DNA of 64,000 nt from Paludibaculum fermentans. Lineage in GTDB: Bacteria > Acidobacteriota > Terriglobia > Bryobacterales > Bryobacteraceae. The notes below the pieces were generated by a model. That model saw nothing but the letters and a program-made list of their open reading frames with translations, did not search any database and was not told where the DNA came from. Positions 53,801-63,294 of this stretch are shown piece after piece. The stretch lies in contig NZ_CP063849.1 of NCBI RefSeq assembly GCF_015277775.1, positions 5,161,501 through 5,225,500 on the forward strand, given 5' to 3'. The translations under genes were made by a program, and so were the position numbers. The stretch's first letter is position 1. Every line of letters starts with the position of its first letter.

Positions 53801-54839
53801 CTCCTCCGTCCAGCCCGATCTCCGGCCCCTCCCCCTGCCGCCGCTCGCCCGGGATCCGCTGGTGTCCATACTCGTCGCGAACTACAACTACGCGCGATAC
53901 CTGCCCGACTGCCTCAACAGCGTATTGCAGCAATCGTACGGAAACTTTGAAGTCCTCATTTGTGACGACGGCTCCACGGACGACTCGCTTCGTGTTCTCG
54001 CGGAGTTTGCGGCGAGCGACCATCGAATCCGGTTCATTGCCCAGCCAAACGGGGGAATGGCCTCCGCCCTCAATCGCGCCTATGAGCAGGCCAAAGGCCA
54101 GCTGATCGCGCTGATTGATGCGGACGATACCTGGCATGACTCGAAACTCGATCGCATCGTGCAGGCCTTCCAGCAGAATCCCGCAGCGGGCATGGTGACG
54201 CACCAACTTCGCGCGGAAGACACCGATGGCCGAATCGTTCGCCGGATCCTTCCACCGAGGCTCGACAGTGGTTGGCTAGCACCCCGCTGCGTCAACGGCG
54301 AATGCCTGCGTCTCCCCCCTTGCTCCGCGCTCTCGGTGCGATCGGAGGTCGCAAAGTCGATCTTCCCGATCCCGCCTATCTTCCGGAGCTCGGCCGACAG
54401 GATCGTGCAGGAGCGGGCTCTCCTCTATTCAGAGGTCGCGGCAGTGCCCGAAGTCCTTGCAATGTACCGCGTGCACGGCAACAACCTCACGGGCCTTGCC
54501 GGCCCCCTGGATTCCCTGTCCATTCAGAAGACGGTCGCATTCCTCGAGAATGTCTGGAAGGCTAGAGCGGAGTTTGTTTGCGAGATCCACGGCATCTCGC
54601 TACAGCCGGATCGTTGGCGAGTAGCGGAAGGATCCGAGTACCAATTGGCGCTCTCCCTTCTCGCCAAGGACGGGAAGGCGCGCCCGGACGTCAGTCTCAT
54701 CTCCGATCGGAAGCGCCGGATTGCCTGGTCGATCCTCACCAGGCTGCCTGACGCCATCGCCATCCAGGGACTCAGGTTCTGGTGGAGACCGAATCCGGTA
54801 AAGCGGTTCACCGACTCCCTCAGTCGCCTTTTCTCCTAG
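53793..54839 (+). CDS. Family 2 glycosyltransferase
   Basis: A 348-residue GT-A enzyme from a GTG at 53793 that overlaps glf by eight bases. The donor site is VSILVANYNYARYLPDCLNS and ICDDGSTDDS, with the metal-binding ALIDADDTW. It adds a sugar to the growing lipid-linked unit in the cytoplasm; donor and acceptor are unknown. From here codon use becomes less C-rich than in the autokinase-glf block, a visible shift. Confidence 0.93.
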   Translation: MTNSSVQPDLRPLPLPPLARDPLVSILVANYNYARYLPDCLNSVLQQSYGNFEVLICDDGSTDDSLRVLAEFAASDHRIRFIAQPNGGMASALNRAYEQAKGQLIALIDADDTWHDSKLDRIVQAFQQNPAAGMVTHQLRAEDTDGRIVRRILPPRLDSGWLAPRCVNGECLRLPPCSALSVRSEVAKSIFPIPPIFRSSADRIVQERALLYSEVAAVPEVLAMYRVHGNNLTGLAGPLDSLSIQKTVAFLENVWKARAEFVCEIHGISLQPDRWRVAEGSEYQLALSLLAKDGKARPDVSLISDRKRRIAWSILTRLPDAIAIQGLRFWWRPNPVKRFTDSLSRLFS

Positions 54840-54916
54840 CTATCCACGCGGCTCCTGCTTTCGGCCCTAGCGGGCAGAAGATCTCATCACCGGGCACGCA
54901 GCAACCCTTACCTCAC

Positions 54917-56236
54917 ATGCAGGTGACATTCCTACCCACGGGCGAAACCGTTATCAAGCTTTCGGGAGCATCGGCGCGCCACGCACCTGCCGACCCCAAG
55001 CCCCTGCCGCGCTACCTTTCGATTGCGGCCATCGCACTCCAGACGATTGCGCTGTTTAAACTGACGACGAGAGACCCACTCGCTACGGACCTGGGTCTTC
55101 AGGCGACATTCGAAGTAGCATGCACTGGGCTTTCCTTGTTCCTCGCTGTCTGGGCACAGCTCCTCTCGAAGCGCCGAATTCCGATCAAGCCGCCGTACAC
55201 CCTCCTGGCCCTCGTCTATTTGATCTGCCTGGCCGCCAGCATCAACTCCTTCTATCCCGTCTTGAGCGCGGCAAAGGCGGGGTTGTACCTCGCAAACCTC
55301 TGCACCATCGTTCTTGCAAGCAGGCAACTCGGAGCAGACAGGACTCTGAACGTTATCTATTGGACGTTGCTCTCCGCTGTCGCCGTGGGCCTCTGCGTTG
55401 GGTTGTACCTGCCGGACATGTACCCGCTCTTCATCGGTGAGTACGGCAATTGGCGAAGCCGTCTGGCCGTCCTGGCTCTTCATCCGGGCCTGTTGGCCGA
55501 AATGGCGGGCATTGCGCTCCTGGTGGGCGCCTCGCCGCGAACTTCGAAACACTGGGCTACTCAGCTGTTTTTTGCGACCGTGCTCGTCCTGACTGTCGCA
55601 AGGACGAGCATCGTCGTAGCCCTCATTATTTTTGGAATTGCGATCGTCAAGAATCACACAGCCGTGGCACGCCGGGCCATTGTCGGGCTTAGCTACTGCT
55701 TCCTGTTCGCGCTGGTAGCGGCCATTCTCATCGCACTCCAGGGAGATCTCATCCAGCCAATTCTTGGCTATATGGACTCCGTCTATCTTCGGACTATCAA
55801 TGACAGCACTCTGAGCGGCCGGAGCTTCCTGTGGGCTCCGGCTATGGACATCCTCCTCAACTCATGGGCTTTTGGCTACGGCATTGGGGGTGCCCGGGGA
55901 CAACTACTGGCCACGGTTGCGTGGGCCGGAGAGGCTCACAACAGCTATCTGGATATCGGCTTGGCATGCGGGTTTGTAGGCGCCTCACTCTTCCTGCTCT
56001 CCTGGTTCATCGTAGTGAGGCAAGGGCTGCGGGATTTTGGCCGGAACTACTTCTATCGCCTCCTGATCCATTTGTTCCTGTTCGCCGTCTCATGGGTCGG
56101 CGCGCTCATGTCTCTTGGTGGGACGATCGGGATCCTAACTCTCATCGTCCTCGCATCTGAAGAACCAGAGACGAATTACGCTCAAATCATCAGGCGGGCC
56201 GAGAGCGCGCTCCGAGCCGCTGGCATCAAGTCGTAG
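54917..56236 (+). CDS. O-antigen ligase/polymerase-like membrane protein (Wzy candidate)
   Basis: A 439-residue protein with about 11-12 membrane helices. I prefer the ATG at 54917 to one at 54782, which would lie inside the previous gene; neither has a good ribosome site. The large periplasmic loop before AGEAHNSYLDIGLACGFVG fits the O-antigen ligase/Wzy superfamily, where the histidine of the AHN motif is conserved. In this cluster it is the likely polymerase. A ligase role is also possible. Confidence 0.87.
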   Translation: MQVTFLPTGETVIKLSGASARHAPADPKPLPRYLSIAAIALQTIALFKLTTRDPLATDLGLQATFEVACTGLSLFLAVWAQLLSKRRIPIKPPYTLLALVYLICLAASINSFYPVLSAAKAGLYLANLCTIVLASRQLGADRTLNVIYWTLLSAVAVGLCVGLYLPDMYPLFIGEYGNWRSRLAVLALHPGLLAEMAGIALLVGASPRTSKHWATQLFFATVLVLTVARTSIVVALIIFGIAIVKNHTAVARRAIVGLSYCFLFALVAAILIALQGDLIQPILGYMDSVYLRTINDSTLSGRSFLWAPAMDILLNSWAFGYGIGGARGQLLATVAWAGEAHNSYLDIGLACGFVGASLFLLSWFIVVRQGLRDFGRNYFYRLLIHLFLFAVSWVGALMSLGGTIGILTLIVLASEEPETNYAQIIRRAESALRAAGIKS

Positions 56237-56243
56237 TTACTCC

Positions 56244-57431
56244 ATGCGCATTCTCCTTGCTCACTCGTTCTACCGGGCACGCGGAGGCGAGGATGTCGTC
56301 TTCGAGGCGGAGACCCACCTCTTGCAGCATCACGGTCATCAGGTATTCTGCCTCGCCACCCAGAACAAGGACTTCGAGATTCTGGGCACGGCCGGACGGC
56401 TGTCGTCGATGATCTGGAATCGAGGCATCTATCAGCAGACGAGGCAATTGGTGGAGGCCAACCGCATCGAGGTGGTTCACGTTCACAACACCTTCCCTGC
56501 GATGTCTCCATCCATCATCCGGGCCGCAAAATCCAAGGGGGCCGCGGTAGTTCAGACCCTTCACAACTACCGGATCTTCTGCCCGGCCGCTACGTTTCTT
56601 CGAAACGGAATCAAGTGCGAAGAATGTCTCGACTCTCCGATGATGTGGCCCGCTATCCGTCACCGTTGCTACCAGCAAAGCACAGCCGCAACAGCGGCAA
56701 TCGCGGCCGTGTATGCCTTGCACCGGGCCGCTGGCACATGGCAAAAGCAAGTCGACCGCTTCATTGCCCTTTCTGACTGGATGAAGACCAGAGTGGTGGC
56801 GGCAGGGCTGCCGGCGGCGAAGGTTGCCGTCAAACGCCACTTCGTTGAGAACGCAAGCCCGAATCTTGACCGACAGAGAGCCGGTGCCTTGTTCGTCGGG
56901 CGCTTGACTGAGGAGAAGGGTCTCCGCATCCTTCTGGATGCCTGGGACCGGCTACCATCGCCTCCGCCGCTCACAATTGTGGGCGAAGGGCCTATCGCCG
57001 CTGAACTGCAGTCCACATATTCAGGCCGGGCGGAGATCCGATGGACCGGCCAGCTCGGTCGTCATGAAATCCTTCGCCTTATGGAGGAGGCCGAGTGCCT
57101 CGTCGTCCCTTCTATCCTCGACGAACCATTTGGGCTGGTAGTGATCGAGGCATACTCGGCAGGACTTCCCGTCATCGCCTCTCGCGTAGGCACCTTGCCC
57201 GAACTCGTCCTGGAAAACCAGACCGGCTTTCTATGCTCACCGGGAGATCCGGTTCAGCTGGCTGCCTCCATCACTCGAATGTTCTCTGATTCGACACCTC
57301 GCAAGGATTTCCAGCAGAGCGCGCGCGCCGCGTACGAAGGCAGATATCAACCCGAAACGAATCACCAGTTGCTCATGGACATCTATCACGACGCTTTGGA
57401 GGGGCAGCGATCACGTCGCGTGGCAATCTAG
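56244..57431 (+). CDS. Family 4-type glycosyltransferase
   Basis: A 395-residue GT-B enzyme. The N-terminal part has ILLAHSFYRARGGEDVVFEA and VVHVHNTFPAMSPSII. The nucleotide-sugar half has GALFVGRLTEEKGLRILLDA, LTIVGEGPI and VPSILDEPFGLVVIEAYSAG with the EX7E motif. It is a retaining cytoplasmic transferase. It starts eight bases after the polymerase-like gene. A CxxC pair (KCEECLDSP) in the middle is a subtype feature. Confidence 0.93.
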   Translation: MRILLAHSFYRARGGEDVVFEAETHLLQHHGHQVFCLATQNKDFEILGTAGRLSSMIWNRGIYQQTRQLVEANRIEVVHVHNTFPAMSPSIIRAAKSKGAAVVQTLHNYRIFCPAATFLRNGIKCEECLDSPMMWPAIRHRCYQQSTAATAAIAAVYALHRAAGTWQKQVDRFIALSDWMKTRVVAAGLPAAKVAVKRHFVENASPNLDRQRAGALFVGRLTEEKGLRILLDAWDRLPSPPPLTIVGEGPIAAELQSTYSGRAEIRWTGQLGRHEILRLMEEAECLVVPSILDEPFGLVVIEAYSAGLPVIASRVGTLPELVLENQTGFLCSPGDPVQLAASITRMFSDSTPRKDFQQSARAAYEGRYQPETNHQLLMDIYHDALEGQRSRRVAI

Positions 57432-57477
57432 CAGCGGCGTCCGCTATTACTTTCCATGAAGGCTCCGGTGACCTGAA

Positions 57478-58623
57478 ATGATCTGCGTTTCCCATCCCCA
57501 AGGCGAACCAAGAAACCCACGCTGCTGGTCCGGAACACCCAGCAACATCGTCCGCGCCCTGGAATCGCTGGGACTTCCAGTGCAAACGGCCAACCTCGCC
57601 TCAACTAACCTCTGGAAAGGCCTCCACTTTGCCGCCGCGACACTCCAGGGCCTTGGACGGGACTTCCACCGCGCTCGGCTCTCCCGGTCTGCCGCCTTTC
57701 GCAAACTGGAAAGATCCATGGCCGGCACGGGGTGCAGCCGCGCCCTGCATATGACGACACTTTCGATGCCCGGCAGCAGCAGCAATTCCAGCTTCCAGCA
57801 CTACGTCTACATCGACTCCACCTATGCGCTCCAGCGGGCCCAACGCCCCGCCGCCGACCCGCCGCACGCGCAAGACCTGTTTGACGCACTCGAAAGAGAA
57901 ACATTCCAGCAGGCCCGGCACATCTTCACGGTAGGCGAGTACGTCCGCGACAACGTCATCGCTCACTACGGGATCGATCCGGCACGAGTCACCGCCGCGG
58001 GCACCGGTCGAGGCAAGATCGCCCCCTTCCATGGACCGAAGAACTTCGACCAGGCCCCAATCCTGTTTGTCGCCAAGGAACGCTTCGTGGAAAAGGGCGG
58101 GCTTCTACTCCTTGAGGCCTTCCGGACGGCTCACGCCAGGAACCCGCGCCTCCGCTTGGTCATGGTCGCCCCACCTGAGTTTCGCGGCCCCATCGAGGGC
58201 ACGCCCGGAGTCCAGTTCCGTACCGCCTTGCCCTGGTCCGAACTGGAGTCCTTGTTTCAGCAGGCGGCCCTGTTCGCCATGCCCGCGCTCTACGAACCAT
58301 GGGGCCTCGTCTACCTCGAAGCACTCGCGTGCCGCTGCCCCGTACTGGGGATGCGCCGCAATGCCATGCCGGAACTCACCGGAAATGGGAAATTCGGATT
58401 TTTGATCCAGGAACCCACCGCCCAGGCTGTCTCTGAGGGCTTAGTGGATGCCTTCAGCAACGCCGATCGGCTGCGGCGCATGGGAGAGGCGGGCCAGACG
58501 GAATGTCTTCGCCGTTACACCTGGGAGAGAACAGCGGAGCGGATTGCACGCGTCATGGGTCTGCCTGGGGCCCCCGCCCAGCCCGCGTTCACGAATCATC
58601 GATCGAAGGAATTTACTGCATGA
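57478..58623 (+). CDS. Glycosyltransferase of the GT1/GT4 group
   Basis: A 381-residue GT-B protein. The first half (FTVGEYVRDNVIAHYGIDPARVTAAG) and the second (PILFVAKERFVEKGGLLLLEAF; MPALYEPWGLVYLEALACRC with the EX7E motif) match family-4-like transferases. It probably adds a further sugar to the repeat unit. Its TGA overlaps the ATG of the next gene (ATGA), so the two are coupled. The N-terminal region is more divergent than the rest. Confidence 0.9.
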   Translation: MICVSHPQGEPRNPRCWSGTPSNIVRALESLGLPVQTANLASTNLWKGLHFAAATLQGLGRDFHRARLSRSAAFRKLERSMAGTGCSRALHMTTLSMPGSSSNSSFQHYVYIDSTYALQRAQRPAADPPHAQDLFDALERETFQQARHIFTVGEYVRDNVIAHYGIDPARVTAAGTGRGKIAPFHGPKNFDQAPILFVAKERFVEKGGLLLLEAFRTAHARNPRLRLVMVAPPEFRGPIEGTPGVQFRTALPWSELESLFQQAALFAMPALYEPWGLVYLEALACRCPVLGMRRNAMPELTGNGKFGFLIQEPTAQAVSEGLVDAFSNADRLRRMGEAGQTECLRRYTWERTAERIARVMGLPGAPAQPAFTNHRSKEFTA

Positions 58624-59657
58624 ATAACGCCCGGTGGATTGTCGTGACCACCATCAATCCGCCCACCGAAACGGTGCGGCGTCTCGCGGAGCTGTGCCCT
58701 GAATGGCAGATCCTCGTAGTCGGCGACCGGAAGACGCCGCCCGATTGGCACTACCCTGGTGTTCGTTTCCTCAGCGTCGACGAGCAAAAGACCTTGCCCT
58801 TCGCCCTGGCCGAGCGCTCACCCTTCAATCACTACGCCCGCAAAAATCTGGGGTACCTCTACGCCATCGCGCACGGGGCGGAAGTTCTGCTCGAAACGGA
58901 CGACGACAATATCCCCTACGACTGGTATCCGGGCGCTGTCAGCCCGGCAATCGTCGCCCGGAGTGTCGAGTCGGCCGGCTGGCAGAACGTCTATCGTCAC
59001 TTCTCTTCGGCGCGAATTTGGCCTCGTGGATTTCCGCTGGAGTTCGTCAACGAGAGCCTTCGCACGGACTGCGCGCTCTCTCCCCCTTTTGAACAGACCT
59101 GCGCGATCCAACAGTTCCTCGCCGACGAGAACCCCGACGTGGACGCAGTCTACCGGCTCACAACCGAAGGCGACATCTTCTTCCGCGGCGAAGACGTAGT
59201 GCTCGGCTCCGGCTCCTGGTGCCCCTTCAACTCGCAGAACACACTCTGGTGGCCGCAGGCATTCACCTACCTCTATCTACCCTGCAGCGCCACATTCCGC
59301 ATGACCGACATCTGGCGCTCGTTTGTCGCCCAGGCCTGCCTCTTCGCGTCCGGAGGGCGGCTGGCCTTCCGCGGCGCCAATATGTTCCAGCGCCGCAACG
59401 ATCACAGCCTCATCCGGGACTTTGCGGATGAAGTAAGTGGCTACCTGAACAACGTTGCGATTATGGATAAGCTCAGCCGCCTGCCCCTCGCCGGCATCGA
59501 CCCGGCAGCTCAGCTCGACGCCTGCTATGAGCAGATGACGGCCTCCGGCTACCTCCGCCCCGAAGAACTGGACCTGGCCCGGCTTTGGCTCGCCGATTTG
59601 CAGTCCGCGCGGATCCAGGCGCAGTCTGCCAAACCGTCATTACCTCTCATCGCATGA
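58620..59657 (+). CDS. STELLO (DUF288) family glycosyltransferase-like protein
   Basis: A 345-residue protein. The ATG at 58620, with AAGGA upstream, is chosen because the family begins at WIVVTTINPPTETVRRLAEL. The STELLO pattern continues with LVVGDRKTPPDW, LSVDEQKTLPFALAERSPFN, YARKNLGYLYAIAHGA and the putative metal site LLETDDDNIPY. Plant STELLO proteins associate with cellulose synthase; bacterial ones occur in glycan loci. Enzymatic activity is inferred from the GT-A-like DDD motif. Confidence 0.87.
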   Translation: MNNARWIVVTTINPPTETVRRLAELCPEWQILVVGDRKTPPDWHYPGVRFLSVDEQKTLPFALAERSPFNHYARKNLGYLYAIAHGAEVLLETDDDNIPYDWYPGAVSPAIVARSVESAGWQNVYRHFSSARIWPRGFPLEFVNESLRTDCALSPPFEQTCAIQQFLADENPDVDAVYRLTTEGDIFFRGEDVVLGSGSWCPFNSQNTLWWPQAFTYLYLPCSATFRMTDIWRSFVAQACLFASGGRLAFRGANMFQRRNDHSLIRDFADEVSGYLNNVAIMDKLSRLPLAGIDPAAQLDACYEQMTASGYLRPEELDLARLWLADLQSARIQAQSAKPSLPLIA

Positions 59658-59670
59658 CTGTTTGTCTCCA

Positions 59671-60933
59671 ATGAACACCGAACCGACACGCTATTCGCAG
59701 GCGCTCAATGCCCTGCGATTCTTCGCCGCAATGTGGATTGTCTTTGCACATTTCGGCATTCGGCCGCTCGGCGCACTCGGCCTGCCCGCCGCGTTCCTGG
59801 ACCTCCTGCAAACGAGGTCGATTGCGACATCTTTCTTTTTCCTTCTCTCCGGCTTCCTGCTGACACAGTCCCTCTACGGGAAAAGGGTCCGCATCCGCTC
59901 CTTCCTGACCCGGCGCATCACGAAGCTCTACCCCGTACATGCGCTCTGTTTCCTGGCCATGGTCCCCACCGCCTTCATCGGGCTGGATAGGATTCGCGGG
60001 GAGGACGTCGCGGTGCACAGCCTCCTGTGGCTCACAATGGTCCATGGCTTCTTCCCGAAGGTCCAGCTCCTCTACAACTCTCCCGCTTGGGCGGTCACGA
60101 GCTTTGCTTTGGGCTACGGCGCAATCCTGTGGACGCGCCGCTGGACCCGCTGGAGCACCGCCGCCCTGCTCGCTGCAATGGGGCTCTTCTGGATCATCGA
60201 CCTGGCTCCGAATCTGTGGCTGGTGACGCACTTCAGGCAATCGTTCCAATACTCTTTTCCCGGTGACCCGGCGGTCCATGTCGCCCCCGAGCTCGACCAG
60301 GCGACTTCGTTCATTCACGCGTTCCCGCCCCTTCGAATCCTGGAGGTGATGTTCGGCTCAGTTTTGGCTCTTCTCGCGAATCGAGTGCAGCCGGCGGACA
60401 AGCCACACTGGTGGGCTGGCGACTCGTTTCTGGCTGCGTCGGGACTGGCGACAGCGATCTTTCTCTCTGTCATGGGCAGCAGTTTCACCACACGGTTTCT
60501 GGCCGGCCATGCCCTGTTCCTGCCACTGTTGGCCGTGCTCGTTCTCGGCGTCTGGTTCAACCGCGGCAACCTGGAACGCCTGCTTTCGAACCCCCTGCTG
60601 CAGTTGGGCGGCAGCAGTTCCATGTTGATCTACTTCGGCCATTGGCCCGCATGTTGGGGCATCATCTGGTTCGCACAGAAGTTCGGAGGGCTGTCCGCCA
60701 GGCAGACCATGGAGAGCCCAATGGTCTTCCTCATCATGCTGGCCGGCTCCATCCTGCCTGCATTGCTTCTCCAGCGCCCCTATGATAAGTTCTGCGGCGA
60801 TATTGCCAGACGGCTGGGCGCCTACTGGATCCCGGCCTCGATGGTGACCCCGCTGCCGGCGGAATCGTCCGCGGCCCGGCGCTCGACCTCGGAATCGGCG
60901 TCCGCGGCAAGACTGACAGGAGAGATCGTCTAG
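59671..60933 (+). CDS. Acyltransferase 3 family membrane protein
   Basis: A 420-residue protein with about ten membrane helices. It opens with ALNALRFFAAMWIVFAHFGI, the histidine-containing first helix of the OafA/NodX-like acyltransferase-3 family, followed by FFFLLSGFLLTQSL and SFLTRRITKLYPVHAL. It likely transfers acetyl or similar groups to the polysaccharide. I use the ATG at 59671 and not the TTG three codons upstream. The SGNH protein downstream could complete or reverse the modification. Confidence 0.92.
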   Translation: MNTEPTRYSQALNALRFFAAMWIVFAHFGIRPLGALGLPAAFLDLLQTRSIATSFFFLLSGFLLTQSLYGKRVRIRSFLTRRITKLYPVHALCFLAMVPTAFIGLDRIRGEDVAVHSLLWLTMVHGFFPKVQLLYNSPAWAVTSFALGYGAILWTRRWTRWSTAALLAAMGLFWIIDLAPNLWLVTHFRQSFQYSFPGDPAVHVAPELDQATSFIHAFPPLRILEVMFGSVLALLANRVQPADKPHWWAGDSFLAASGLATAIFLSVMGSSFTTRFLAGHALFLPLLAVLVLGVWFNRGNLERLLSNPLLQLGGSSSMLIYFGHWPACWGIIWFAQKFGGLSARQTMESPMVFLIMLAGSILPALLLQRPYDKFCGDIARRLGAYWIPASMVTPLPAESSAARRSTSESASAARLTGEIV

Positions 60934-60938
60934 GAGGA

Positions 60939-62408
60939 GTGCAGGCATTGTCCCGTGAGAGCTTCGCCGCTGTATATCGGCAGCTAAGGCTGTTCTGTCT
61001 GGTCCTGTCGGCCGCCGGCCTTGCCCGGGGAACCTCACCTGTTCCCGTTTCCGCGGAACCCGCCCAGCAGCCCTCGTGTTCACTCTCTTCCTTCGCCTCA
61101 AACTGGATCGCCCAGGCCCCACCAGTGGCTGGCACCCGGAAAGTAGTCGTACTCGGCTCTTCGAGTGCGGCCGGAGTCGGCGCCACCCGCTACGAGCTCT
61201 CCTGGGTGGGCTTGCTCACCTCGGAACTTCGCAACCGCGGCTTCGAGGTCGTCAACAGTTCCATCAGCGGCAGCGGCACCAGCACCTCGCTGGCTCGCTT
61301 CGACTCCGACGTGACGCCCCAGCAACCAGACTTCGTGGTCCTCGCCACCTCCATCTTCAACGAAGGGTTCGTGAATGCACCGCAAGCCGCCTGGTCCCGC
61401 TACATCGCCAACACCCGGGAACTCATCCGCAGGACGCGGGAACTCGGCGCCATCCCCATCGTCGTTGGCATGTACCCGAGCGATTTCTATACCGCAACCA
61501 ACATCGCCTTGATCTCTCAGCTATACCGGACGGAGGAAACTCTGGGCGTCCCCATGTGGGATTTCTGGAGTATCGTTTCGGACCCCACGGGCAATTGGCT
61601 GCCCGGCCTGACTCGGGATGGCCTGCATCCCACCGATGCCGGACACAGCTACTTCTTCAACTCGATCCCTCTTTCCTTGTTCGATATCGCCTACCGCCCA
61701 TCCCAGGAAGACATGGAAAGCACCCCCGGCTCCTGGCAGACGCCAACCGCGGGTGAGGGCTTGGAGTTGGGGCGAATCGACATCGCGCTCGACCGCGCCA
61801 GCGACTCCTGGACCTCGGCCGCCTGGATCCAGGACGCGGGAGAGAACGAATGGCGTGTCTATCTGCGCTTCGGTTCTGACCAGGGCGAACGCTATCGGCT
61901 CGAACGCCACGCCACGAACCTGGTTCTGAGGGAAGGCGAATCGGAAACGCTCCTGGTGCCCGTCACGGTTGGACCAGGCCGGACTTGGCGCCATGTCGCC
62001 GTCTCTTACCAGTTCGCGACTCGGAGCCTGCGTGTCTACCTGGATGGTCTCCTCGTTGGGCAGTACCAAACGGCCCAGCCCGAACCGATGTCCCGTTTCG
62101 AATTCGGCAGCGGTTGCCTGAATTGCTCCTTCAGCGATCTGGCCGTGTACAGATCGAACCTCGACTCGGATCAGCTCGCGCAAATCATGACGGGTCTGAT
62201 CCCCCGGCGATCGCTTGAGTTCTGGGCGCCGCTTCGGGAACTCAACCTGCTGCCCCGCAATTTGGCCCGTACGAATCCCTCTTTGAGCGTGTCAGGCGCC
62301 TGGCAATATCAATCGGGCGAGGCCCCGGCTCTCTGCGGGCGCGACAATACACAGCAGCAGTCGCCAGCTCGGGGTTCGGAACCGTCTGGCGCGGGATTCA
62401 ACCGCTAA
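60939..62408 (+). CDS. Exported SGNH hydrolase fused to a LamG-like domain
   Basis: A 489-residue protein with a signal peptide (LRLFCLVLSAAGLARGTSP). The SGNH/GDSL part, about 65-260, has the nucleophile in VVVLGSSSAAGVG and the Asp-His pair in RDGLHPTDAGHS; the block III asparagine may be that of IFNEG. The LamG/concanavalin-like domain at about 270-430 is seen in WTSAAWIQDAGENEWRVYLR and SLRVYLDGLLVGQY. It may add or remove O-acyl groups on the exopolysaccharide. The start is GTG 60939 or TTG 60948, the latter better spaced from AGGAGG. Confidence 0.88.
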   Translation: MQALSRESFAAVYRQLRLFCLVLSAAGLARGTSPVPVSAEPAQQPSCSLSSFASNWIAQAPPVAGTRKVVVLGSSSAAGVGATRYELSWVGLLTSELRNRGFEVVNSSISGSGTSTSLARFDSDVTPQQPDFVVLATSIFNEGFVNAPQAAWSRYIANTRELIRRTRELGAIPIVVGMYPSDFYTATNIALISQLYRTEETLGVPMWDFWSIVSDPTGNWLPGLTRDGLHPTDAGHSYFFNSIPLSLFDIAYRPSQEDMESTPGSWQTPTAGEGLELGRIDIALDRASDSWTSAAWIQDAGENEWRVYLRFGSDQGERYRLERHATNLVLREGESETLLVPVTVGPGRTWRHVAVSYQFATRSLRVYLDGLLVGQYQTAQPEPMSRFEFGSGCLNCSFSDLAVYRSNLDSDQLAQIMTGLIPRRSLEFWAPLRELNLLPRNLARTNPSLSVSGAWQYQSGEAPALCGRDNTQQQSPARGSEPSGAGFNR

Positions 62409-62470
62409 CTTATTTTTGGCCATACCGTGGCGCTCTCCTTCGACAGAGCAAAAGTTTGAACGCAACAGCC

Positions 62471-63262
62471 ATGCGCAACGTCGCTCCAATCACCGTAGGC
62501 CCGGCGAGCCGGCTCATCCTGGGCATGCGCGTCGACGCTACCTCCTATGCCAGCGCCGCCGGCCAGGTGGTCGCCTGGGCGAACGCAGCCGAGTCCAGGT
62601 ACGTCGTCTTCTCCACCGTCAATAACGTGATGGAGGCATTCGACTGCCCCGATTATCGTGCCATCGTAAATGGCGCGGACCTCGTTACGCCCGACGGCAT
62701 GCCGCTGGTCTGGGGCCTCAAATGGCTAGGCCTTCGCGCGGCGACCCGAGTCTATGGACCCGACTTCACGGCTCTGGCCCTCGGCCTGGCCGCTGGTGGG
62801 AAAATCCCCGTTGGATTCTATGGAGCAAGCCAACAGGTCCTGGATGCTCTGCTTCGCTCCGTCCGGAGCCGGCACCCTGACCTCGACATCGCCTACTCCT
62901 ACGCTCCGCCGTTCCGCCCGCTCACTCCGCAGGAAGACGAGGCCGTCGTTCAGGCAATTTCCACCTCCGGTTGCCGGATCCTATTCGTGGGACTCAGCTC
63001 GCCCAAGCAGGACGTCTGGATGGCCCAGCACCGCGGCCGTATCCCCGCTGTCATGCTCGGCGTCGGCGCCGCCTTCGACTTCCTCTCCGGCACGAAACCC
63101 CAGGCCCCCCGCTGGATGATGCGCCTCGGGCTCGAATGGCTCTTCCGCCTCGCCTCCGAACCGCGCCGCCTCTGGAAACGCTATCTGAAGTACAATCCGC
63201 GCTTCGTCGCCCTTTTCGCTTTACAATTGCTTGGTTGGCAGCGGGGCGAACAAAGCAGCTGA
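62471..63262 (+). CDS. WecG/TagA/CpsF family glycosyltransferase
   Basis: A 263-residue GT26 protein. Family marks are FSTVNNVMEAFDCPDYRAIV, NGADLVTPDGMPLVWGLKWL with the catalytic aspartate, ILFVGLSSPKQDVWMAQH and LGVGAAFDFLSG. It adds the second sugar (N-acetylmannosamine or similar) to an undecaprenyl-diphosphate-linked sugar at the membrane face. The ATG at 62471 is used; a TTG at 62456 is in frame. It fits just before the gene for the initiating phosphotransferase. Confidence 0.93.
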   Translation: MRNVAPITVGPASRLILGMRVDATSYASAAGQVVAWANAAESRYVVFSTVNNVMEAFDCPDYRAIVNGADLVTPDGMPLVWGLKWLGLRAATRVYGPDFTALALGLAAGGKIPVGFYGASQQVLDALLRSVRSRHPDLDIAYSYAPPFRPLTPQEDEAVVQAISTSGCRILFVGLSSPKQDVWMAQHRGRIPAVMLGVGAAFDFLSGTKPQAPRWMMRLGLEWLFRLASEPRRLWKRYLKYNPRFVALFALQLLGWQRGEQSS

Positions 63263-63294
63263 GATTCCTGGCTGCGCTCCGACACAAACTTGTT

